A DNA stretch of 64,000 bases from the NCBI GenBank assembly GCA_020426505.1, contig JAGQPX010000003.1, positions 1 through 64,000 on the forward strand, given 5' to 3'. The stretch is from Planctomycetaceae bacterium. GTDB taxonomy: Bacteria > Planctomycetota > Planctomycetia > Planctomycetales > Planctomycetaceae. Position numbers and translations under genes: made by a program. Positions 58,003 through 64,000 of this stretch are shown here, piece after piece. The notes under the pieces were generated by a model. It saw only the letters and a list, made by a program, of their open reading frames with translations. It was not told where the DNA came from and searched no databases. Position 1 is the stretch's first letter; each line of letters opens with the position of its first letter.

Positions 58003-59439
58003 ATGAACAAAGCCTCCGTTCGATTGACAACCAGCATGCTCATCCTCGCTGGCATGGCATTGATGTCACTTCTGATCTCCGCTGCCAACGGGGCTGAACG
58101 TCGGCCGAACTTTGTCATCATCTATGCTGATGACCTCGGCTATGGCGACCTCGGCTGCTTTGGGCATCCGACGATCCGCACTCCACACCTCGATCGCATG
58201 GCGGGTGAGGGATTGCGATTCACGCAGTTCTACTCCGCCTCTCCCGTCTGCACGCCCAGCCGCGCGGCGCTGATGACCGGTCGACTCCCGATTCGAAGCG
58301 GCATGTGCAGCGACAAGCGGCGAGTGCTGTTCCCCAACTCGGGCGGCGGCATCCCGGCGGATGAAGTCACACTCGCGGAGGCACTGAAAGCTCAAGGGTA
58401 TGCGACTGGCTGCTTCGGCAAATGGCATTTGGGACATCTGCCGCAATTCCTGCCGACGAACAACGGCTTCGACACTTACTACGGCATTCCCTACTCCAAC
58501 GACATGGACCGTCTCAACGATGTCGGGCCCCAGGGACGCGCCGCCTTCTGGGCACCGAAGATCGAGTACTGGAACGTCCCCCTCATGCGGGGCACCGAGA
58601 TCATCGAACGCCCTGCCGACCAAACGACCATCACGCGTCGCTACACCGATCAGGCGATCGAGTTCATGCACTCTCACAAGGACGAACCATTCCTCGTCTA
58701 TCTGCCGCACAGCATGGTTCACATCCCGCTGTTTCGATCGGACGAATTCGCAGGCAAGTCAGCACGAGGTCTGTATGGCGACTGTCTCGAAGAGGTCGAC
58801 TGGTCCGTCGGTCAGGTTCTGCAAGCGCTGCGCGACCTCCAACTGGATGAGCAGACGTTGGTCTTCTTCTCCAGCGATAACGGCCCGTGGCTCTCCTACA
58901 ACGAACAGGGCGGCTCAGCCGGCCTGCTCAAAGATGGCAAAGGGACGACGTTCGAAGGAGGCATGCGCGAGCCAACGATCGCGTGGTGGCCCGGTCACAT
59001 CGAACCCGGTCGTGTGACGCAGGAACTCGGCAGTACGATGGACATCTTCACCACCTGCGTGACACTCGCTGGCGGCGACGTCCCGGCCGATCGTGTCATC
59101 GACGGCGTGGACCTGTCACCGGTTTTGTTCGACGCGGGTCCGTCGAACCGCAAGTCGGTCCTGTACTACCGCGGCACCCAATTGATGGCCGTGCGCCTCG
59201 GCCCATGGAAAGCTCACTACTTCACACAAACGTCCTATCGCAAGGAGGGCAACCCTCGCGAAGCCCACGACCCTCCCCTGCTCTATCACCTCGACCACGA
59301 TCCAAGCGAGCGATTCAACCTCAACGAAGATCATCCCGAGGTCCTCGCACAGATCGACGCCCTAGTGGCAGAGCATCGACAGCACCTCGACCCACCGCGG
59401 TCACAACTCGAGATCCCGCTGGCGGGTGCGGGAGACTGA
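58003..59439 (+). CDS. Sulfatase (arylsulfatase family, FGly-type)
   Basis: 478 residues. Signal peptide with MLILAGMALMSLLISAANG up to about residue 30. Metal-binding DDLGYGDLGCFG follows, then the formylglycine motif CTPSRAALMTGR with C83 as the residue converted by a formylglycine-generating enzyme. Further metal/substrate residues lie in GKWHLGHLPQF and FFSSDNGPW. Secreted to the periplasm or outside; it removes sulfate esters, probably from marine polysaccharides. No FGE gene is in the window. Confidence 0.95.
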   Translation: MNKASVRLTTSMLILAGMALMSLLISAANGAERRPNFVIIYADDLGYGDLGCFGHPTIRTPHLDRMAGEGLRFTQFYSASPVCTPSRAALMTGRLPIRSGMCSDKRRVLFPNSGGGIPADEVTLAEALKAQGYATGCFGKWHLGHLPQFLPTNNGFDTYYGIPYSNDMDRLNDVGPQGRAAFWAPKIEYWNVPLMRGTEIIERPADQTTITRRYTDQAIEFMHSHKDEPFLVYLPHSMVHIPLFRSDEFAGKSARGLYGDCLEEVDWSVGQVLQALRDLQLDEQTLVFFSSDNGPWLSYNEQGGSAGLLKDGKGTTFEGGMREPTIAWWPGHIEPGRVTQELGSTMDIFTTCVTLAGGDVPADRVIDGVDLSPVLFDAGPSNRKSVLYYRGTQLMAVRLGPWKAHYFTQTSYRKEGNPREAHDPPLLYHLDHDPSERFNLNEDHPEVLAQIDALVAEHRQHLDPPRSQLEIPLAGAGD

Positions 59440-59460
59440 CTCATCCTGAAAAGCAACAGA

Positions 59461-59490
59461 TGACGCCGGACGATCACACGTCCGGCGTCA
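59461..59490. terminator. Strong hairpin between convergent genes
   Basis: TGACGCCGGACG-ATCACA-CGTCCGGCGTCA is a perfect 12-bp GC-rich stem, 21 bp after the sulfatase stop and 36 bp before the convergent gene's end. No T-run, so Rho-independent termination is uncertain, but position suits a bidirectional terminator. Confidence 0.6.
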
Positions 59491-59525
59491 CCAGGGAGGG
59501 CAGCACAACAGTTCAGTCTTCGATG

Positions 59526-60434
59526 CTAGTAGCGGATAATCCAGTCGACCGTCAGGCGGTCCTGCAGGATATCCTTCCGATCGGTGAGCGGGATCTCCCA
59601 CGCGAAACCGATTTCCATGTTGTCAGCCGGCTTGTATTTGACACCCAGCGCACCGGTTACGATGTCGTTGCCTGCTACTCCAGCAGAACCGAGGTTGAAC
59701 AGGTCGCCACCTTCGACCGGGGCAGGAAAGGCCGAACCTGACTTCATCCAATGATACCAGTTCGTTTCGCCGAGCAGATACAGACCCGTGCCACCGATTT
59801 GATAGTCCAGGTGGTTCGACCAGTACCACACCTGACTCTCGGCATTCGTGTCGACCGGCAGGCGAAACCCGGACGCGGTGACGTAGTGCACATTGTCAAT
59901 CACCTCGACACCACCGGTGGCAAAGATGTTGAATTCCCCATCACCATTCCCCTGCCGCGTGCGTGTCGCGCCAATCGGCATTTCGTACACGGCACCGGCA
60001 CTCAGCAGCATCTGTGAGTAGGGATCCTGAATGAGATTGTACTTCAATCCGGCAGCGACATCGGCCCAACCGTCATCGACGAGTGGGTTATCCGAGACCG
60101 CGAAGCCGTCTTTGGTGGCGATGAACGACAGATTCTCAGTCAGCGACGCCCGCAACTGGAGAGCATAGAGCTGCACGTCTCCGCCACCGAGCGAGTTTGG
60201 CACGGAGTGATTGAGGAAGATCAACCTCGCCTCGGTCAGGTTACGCGGGTCCTCGAAGAAGACCGGATTGGTCATCGGACTGATGAAGTCGTTGAAGCAC
60301 GGATTTGTCGGCTGAATCAGCCCTTCCCCAAACAGTCCCTGAGCGAACGAAACGCTCGGCGTGAGCAGACAGACAAGCAAGCAACATGATCGAAGAGACA
60401 CCGGACGATCCTCCTGAACGCGATTCCTAGACAT
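59526..60434 (-). CDS. Predicted outer-membrane beta-barrel protein
   Basis: 302 residues with a signal sequence (SCCLLVCLLTPSVSFAQ). The mature part is made of alternating strands with aromatic ends and finishes with a C-terminal aromatic residue (DRLTVDWIIRY), as in outer-membrane proteins. ARLIFLNHSVPNSLGGGDVQLY and GDGEFNIFATGGVEVID are local features. No enzyme motif. Family recognised only in outline; it may report on or transport a solute. Upstream lies a TGTGACA-type palindrome. Confidence 0.72.
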   Translation of the reverse strand: MSRNRVQEDRPVSLRSCCLLVCLLTPSVSFAQGLFGEGLIQPTNPCFNDFISPMTNPVFFEDPRNLTEARLIFLNHSVPNSLGGGDVQLYALQLRASLTENLSFIATKDGFAVSDNPLVDDGWADVAAGLKYNLIQDPYSQMLLSAGAVYEMPIGATRTRQGNGDGEFNIFATGGVEVIDNVHYVTASGFRLPVDTNAESQVWYWSNHLDYQIGGTGLYLLGETNWYHWMKSGSAFPAPVEGGDLFNLGSAGVAGNDIVTGALGVKYKPADNMEIGFAWEIPLTDRKDILQDRLTVDWIIRY

Positions 60435-60599
60435 TCACCTGATCGAAGGTGAATTGGCAACCAGCCACATCCTCTGGGCATCTGGAGATATCGAACGTCG
60501 GATCGAACAACTTCGAACTTCCGCGAGGGGGCATACTTGTGACGATACATGTCCGAGTGTTCAGAGATTATCTGACAGACGTCGTGAAGTGCATCGAAC

Positions 60600-60619
60600 G
60601 TGTGACACGCCTGTCACAC
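60600..60619. promoter_or_regulatory. CRP/FNR-like palindrome upstream of the outer-membrane protein
   Basis: GTGTGACA-CGCC-TGTCACAC is a perfect 8-bp inverted repeat about 165 bp upstream of the gene starting at 60434. It resembles CRP-family sites but with an 8-bp gap between TGTGA and TCACA where 6 is canonical. Also possible as a site for other winged-helix regulators. Confidence 0.35.
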
Positions 60620-60665
60620 ACCAGCGTCAAAGCCAGACTTTGTCACACTTTTAGCCGTGCAACCC

Positions 60666-61727
60666 TCAAATCTTGACACGGGAATCGACATCAACGGTGC
60701 ATCTTGCCTCTGCCGACTCACATCCCCGCAGCATCACCTCGGTGATGTGACGTGCGGTGCTCGCATTTGCAATTGGCGGTTGAGCACCGACGCGAATACA
60801 ATCGACCCAGTGCTGATGCGAGTGAACGTTGGGCCACGATGACGTGTCCACGAGCGTCTCACTCAGCGAGGCATCCTCGTCGACCGTCGAAGTGGGTCGA
60901 CAGTGGATCAACTGTGACGTCAACGGCGGATTGACGACTTTGCCTTCGGTGCCGTGAATCGAAAATCCGTACGTCCTCGCCCCGTCGCACCAGCCTGTCT
61001 CGGCCGTGCCCAAGATGCCGTTCTCAAACTCCAGAATCAGCGAAGCCGTGTCCTCCAGTGTCGTCGGCTTGGCGACCGTCGTCATTCGGCAGGTCACGTT
61101 CTTTACCGAACCAAGAATCGTCACCAGCGTCGCGATGGCGTAGACACCCATGTCGAATAAGGCTCCGACGTCAGCTTGATCGGCATCGAAGAACCAGAGA
61201 TCGTCTTCCGTCTCTTCCGCGAGGATCTGCTGAATGGTGGCGTAATAGACTTCCGGTCCGCCGTGACTGAACCGTGCATGGGCTGATGAAATCTGCCCAA
61301 GCACGCCATCGGCGATGAGCTTCCTTGCTGCATGCACATGAGGCCGGGCAACGAACGGCAACGCGAGGACCGTGCGATCACTTTGCTCAGCTGCCTGCAC
61401 GAACTGCTCGGCCTCGTCCAACGACGTGCTCAGTGGCTTCTGCATGTGGATGTGCTTGCCCGCTTCGAGTGCCATCAATCCGTACTTCACATGTAGCGGA
61501 TGCGGCAGTGCAATGATGACTGCATCAATGTCCGGATCAGCGATCACCTCCTCGTACGACTGCGACCATCGCGGCACGTCGAACATATCGCAAAGAGTCC
61601 TCAGCCGCGACTCCTTGCGTCCACTGAGGACTACAACCTCCGCTTCCTCGACCGTCGCCATCTCCGGGAGATGTAACTTCGAGGCAATGCCACCCGCTCC
61701 GATGATGCCCACTTTCAACTTCGACAT
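60666..61727 (-). CDS. Gfo/Idh/MocA family oxidoreductase
   Basis: 353 residues from the ATG at 61725-61727 (MSKLKVGIIGAGGIASKLH), where the GxGxxG-type NAD(P) site is GIIGAGGIASKLH. The catalytic-region lysine is in HIHMQKPLST, so the usual EKP reads QKP. The C-terminal alpha/beta domain holds FFDADQADVGALFDMGVYAIATL. These enzymes oxidise or reduce sugars and related polyols; substrate not identifiable. It lies downstream of the purine nucleoside phosphorylase gene on the same strand, separated by a repeat element. Confidence 0.9.
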   Translation of the reverse strand: MSKLKVGIIGAGGIASKLHLPEMATVEEAEVVVLSGRKESRLRTLCDMFDVPRWSQSYEEVIADPDIDAVIIALPHPLHVKYGLMALEAGKHIHMQKPLSTSLDEAEQFVQAAEQSDRTVLALPFVARPHVHAARKLIADGVLGQISSAHARFSHGGPEVYYATIQQILAEETEDDLWFFDADQADVGALFDMGVYAIATLVTILGSVKNVTCRMTTVAKPTTLEDTASLILEFENGILGTAETGWCDGARTYGFSIHGTEGKVVNPPLTSQLIHCRPTSTVDEDASLSETLVDTSSWPNVHSHQHWVDCIRVGAQPPIANASTARHITEVMLRGCESAEARCTVDVDSRVKI

Positions 61728-61745
61728 GAGGCGTCTTTCTGAATG

Positions 61746-61835
61746 GAACACGGATGACGCAGATCGGGCTGATGGCAGCAGATTTGATGAGAAGTGAATC
61801 AGCGACAATCCGTCCGATCTGCGTCATCCGTGTTC
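61746..61835. repeat. Inverted-repeat element, family B, 90 bp, no ORF
   Basis: Arms of 22 bp are perfect: GAACACGGATGACGCAGATC (first 20 bases) at 61746-61767 and its reverse complement at 61814-61835. The right arm shares its last base with the stop codon of the phosphorylase gene (61835-61837). The left arm starts 19 nt upstream of the next gene's ATG. Confidence 0.8.
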
Positions 61836-62710
61836 TATCTTCCCTTCAATTGTTCGGTCACCCCCAGAACGATCGCCCGCAGCTTACGCTCCGCGCTCGA
61901 GGCGGCTGCGACAACTTCTTCGCCATCGGTCTCGCCGAGCGCATCCGGTAGACAAACATTTGTGACAGTCGACAAGGCAAGCACGCGCACTCCCAGTTGG
62001 TGTGCCACGATCACCTCCGGCACGGTCGACATGCCGATGACGTCGCCGCCGATCTTCCTCAGGAAACGATACTCCGCACGCGTTTCGTAGTTCGGACCCG
62101 ATAGCGCAACGTACACGCCTCGATGACATCCGAACCCCTGCTCTCTCGCAATCGACTGAGCCTGCTCAATGAAGTCACTGTCGTAAGGGCGACTCATGTC
62201 GGGGAAGCGGTTGCCGAGCGTGTCGTTGGTCGGGCCGGTGAGCGGATTGACTCCCATCAGGTTGATGTGATCTTCGATCGCCATCACATCCCCCGTGCGA
62301 TACTCCGGATTCACCGCTCCCGCCGCGTTCGACACCACCATCACCGTCGCCCCCAACGCATGCATGACTCGCACGGGAAGCGTGATCTGCCATGCCGGGT
62401 ACCCCTCATAAACATGGAACCGCCCTTCCATTGTGACGACTGGCAAACCGCGAAGCGTTCCGCAGACCAGTTGTCCCGCGTGTCCGATGGCCGTCGACTT
62501 TGGGAAAAATGGAATCTCGTCGTAGGGGATGACGGCGTCCGCAGCGATCTCCTCCGTGAAGTTGCCCAACCCGGTCCCCAGAATGATGCCCATCCGCGGC
62601 ACAGGCGACCACCGCTCGCGAATGGTCGCGACCGCCGCATCGATCCGACGGACCATTTCATCCGCAGGAATGGTCGACTTCCGATCGGCGATGTCAACGG
62701 ACGTATTCAT
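61835..62710 (-). CDS. punA: Purine nucleoside phosphorylase
   Basis: 291 residues from the ATG at 62708-62710. Trimeric PNP features: GIILGTGLGNFTEEI near 40-54 (phosphate site), STAIGHAGQLVCG, VVTMEGRFHVYEGYPAWQITLPVRVM, VVSNAAGAVNPEYRTGDVM with the phosphate-contacting Ser and the base-contacting region, and IGMSTVPEVIVA near 220-230. It splits inosine or guanosine with phosphate in purine salvage. Trimeric rather than hexameric type. First gene of an apparent two-gene unit. Confidence 0.93.
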   Translation of the reverse strand: MNTSVDIADRKSTIPADEMVRRIDAAVATIRERWSPVPRMGIILGTGLGNFTEEIAADAVIPYDEIPFFPKSTAIGHAGQLVCGTLRGLPVVTMEGRFHVYEGYPAWQITLPVRVMHALGATVMVVSNAAGAVNPEYRTGDVMAIEDHINLMGVNPLTGPTNDTLGNRFPDMSRPYDSDFIEQAQSIAREQGFGCHRGVYVALSGPNYETRAEYRFLRKIGGDVIGMSTVPEVIVAHQLGVRVLALSTVTNVCLPDALGETDGEEVVAAASSAERKLRAIVLGVTEQLKGR

Positions 62711-62858
62711 GCGGTTCCGGCATTCAGGCAACTGAGTTATGTGAGTTCCCAGCATACGTCAGTCGTACAAGACTTCCAATCCGCCCCCTTGGCGAACGTC
62801 AACGTTCCGGTCACAATGGTGCCTCAAGCTCCACAACTCGCTCCCCTCAGGTACAGCC

Positions 62859-63266
62859 ATGAAACGTCCCTCTCCGCTCGCACTCGTTCTTCTCCTGACA
62901 GTCCCCGTTGTGTTCATCATGCAAACTCCGCCAGCCCAATCAGACTCTGAAAAGTCGAACTCGCTGCTGCGACACGTCGTCCTGTTGAAGTTTCAGGACT
63001 CGGTCAGCGACGAGAAGATCACGGAAGTTGCAGAAGCGTTCAGCGAACTGCCCAAGAAGATCGAGGAGATTCACGATTTCGAGTGGGGACTCGAGAACAG
63101 CCCGGAGAGCCTCTCCAAAGGCTTCACGCACTGTTTTCTCGTGACGTTCAAATCAGAAGAGGACCGCGAAGCGTATCTGCCGCACGCGGCCCATCAGGAA
63201 TTCGTCAAACTCGTGACGCCTGTCGTCGCAGACGTGCTGGTCGTCGACTACTGGACCGGCAAGTGA
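62859..63266 (+). CDS. Exported Dabb-family (stress-responsive alpha/beta barrel) protein
   Basis: 135 residues. A signal sequence (LALVLLLTVPVVFIMQTPP) precedes a single Dabb domain: LRHVVLLKFQDSVSDEKITEV, FEWGLENSPESLSKGFTHCFLVTFKSEEDREAYLPHAAHQEFV, ADVLVVDYW. The domain forms a ferredoxin-like dimer; function is usually unknown, though some bind heme or small molecules. Export is unusual for classical members but is common in planctomycetes. Convergent with the HEAT protein. Confidence 0.87.
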   Translation: MKRPSPLALVLLLTVPVVFIMQTPPAQSDSEKSNSLLRHVVLLKFQDSVSDEKITEVAEAFSELPKKIEEIHDFEWGLENSPESLSKGFTHCFLVTFKSEEDREAYLPHAAHQEFVKLVTPVVADVLVVDYWTGK

Positions 63267-63302
63267 CCCGCAGCTGTCATGCGTTCGTCCGGCATCGAGC
63301 GC

Positions 63303-64000
63303 TCATTCGGTCGGTGTCTCGATCTGCATCACAGCGACGTTTACGGCAGTCTCCAGCGCGGCGTTATCGGTCGTGTCGAGTGACTTGATCTTCTCGACGG
63401 CTGGTTTGGCGTCCGGGCCGATCTTGCCCAGCAGCTCGACCACCGGCAGCAGAATGGCCGGGTCGTTGCTGTCGAGCGTGTTGGTCAACTGCTCAATCAG
63501 CGGCTTCGCCTCGGCAGGATCGATGACTCCCAGATTCATCGCAGCCATCGTTTGCAGATTGGGGTCGTCACTCTCCAGAAACTCGCCGAAGACAGGAATA
63601 ACATGCGACGCTTGTCCTTCCATCTGAGCGAGCGCCGTTGCAACATTGGCCCGCACAAACTCCGACTCGTCATTGAGCGCCTCGACCAGCGCGTCTGACG
63701 CATCGACTGCCTCCGCTCCGAGCAGGACAAGCATGGTCGCTGCCATCTCACGTTTCAGTGGCTCATTCGACTTTAACCCCTCCTTGAGCGCCGGCAGGGC
63801 ATCCGCGCCAAGGTCCTGAATCTTCTGTGTTGACTCATCCAGTTCTTTCTGACTGACGCCCTCGCTGGTCATCGTCTGAAACGCTTCGTAAGCCGCCTGT
63901 TCCTCCGGCGTGGACTCACGCTCGCTCGCAGTGGTCTCAGTTGCAACAGACGGTCGCTCTGATTGGGGAGGTTCGACCTCATCCGAAACCTCGACACTTT
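63303..64000 (-). CDS. HEAT-repeat protein (partial, start beyond right edge)
   Basis: The frame is open from 64000 to a stop at 63303-63305, about 231 visible residues; the Met at 63870-63872 is internal, not a start, since in-frame coding continues upstream through an acidic linker (VSDEVEPPQSERPSVATETT). The C-terminal part has tandem HEAT-type helices (LKEGLKSNEPLKREMAATMLVL, LVEALNDESEFVRANVATALAQM, FLESDDPNLQTMAAMNLGV). Such repeats make protein-protein scaffolds. N-terminal domains and a possible signal lie outside the window. Confidence 0.8.
   Translation of the reverse strand, partial: SVEVSDEVEPPQSERPSVATETTASERESTPEEQAAYEAFQTMTSEGVSQKELDESTQKIQDLGADALPALKEGLKSNEPLKREMAATMLVLLGAEAVDASDALVEALNDESEFVRANVATALAQMEGQASHVIPVFGEFLESDDPNLQTMAAMNLGVIDPAEAKPLIEQLTNTLDSNDPAILLPVVELLGKIGPDAKPAVEKIKSLDTTDNAALETAVNVAVMQIETPTE

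Noticed and set aside
63303-63872. HEAT protein as a complete 189-aa gene starting at 63872
   Set aside because: The frame is open upstream to the window edge with plausible protein sequence, so the Met is internal and the gene is partial.

Overview
The window reads as ordinary chromosome of a planctomycete, most likely order Planctomycetales; I cannot place it to genus. The main markers are a PSD1/cytochrome-c-like (DUF1549/DUF1553) gene beside a DUF1501 gene, an ECF sigma factor translationally coupled to a Ser/Thr kinase with WD40 repeats, an FGly-type sulfatase, a dimethylformamidase-beta-like TAT protein, high GC, weak Shine-Dalgarno signals at many starts, and many short hairpin repeats between genes. 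No rRNA, tRNA, CRISPR array, transposase or phage genes were seen.

Layout. 1-5.6 kb: DUF1501 (cut by the left edge), PSD1 protein, NtrC-type response regulator. 5.8-10.7 kb: S1-domain protein, thioesterase, transaldolase, purB. 10.8-11.3 kb: a small toxin-antitoxin pair. 11.4-15.6 kb: flotillin-N-terminus-like protein, TAT protein, DUF3592 protein, and two repeat-rich spacers. 15.6-24.7 kb: cysS, an LplT-like MFS transporter, a lipoprotein/membrane protein pair, then lnt, moeA and trpG/pabA. 24.9-29.1 kb: rpmE, prfA, a small membrane protein, prmC, murA (translation termination and cell wall). 29.1-36.5 kb: glycosyltransferases, a glutamine amidotransferase, a phosphatidylcholine-synthase-like enzyme facing a choline-transporter-like symporter, and a formyltransferase-like/GINT1-like fusion. 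36.6-43.5 kb: small zinc ribbon protein, membrane proteins, apgM, a GxxExxY protein, nfo. 43.8-49.3 kb: ECF sigma, giant WD40 kinase, two small secreted or accessory proteins. 50.1-57.7 kb: a MarR-controlled MacAB-TolC-like efflux operon. 58-64 kb: sulfatase, outer-membrane protein, Gfo/Idh/MocA oxidoreductase, purine nucleoside phosphorylase, Dabb protein, and a HEAT-repeat protein cut by the right edge.

The strongest unexplained signal is a set of imperfect inverted-repeat elements in intergenic junctions. One copy has perfect 29-bp arms (40863-40891 and 41289-41317) that tightly enclose a GxxExxY (PD-(D/E)XK-like) gene. A second copy with different arms encloses an unrecognised 117-122 aa ORF. 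At least five more copies are ORF-less. In five cases the stop codon of a gene touches or overlaps the repeat arm. This looks like a mobile, terminal-inverted-repeat cassette family with MITE-like derivatives. Movement is inference; the repeats themselves are directly visible.
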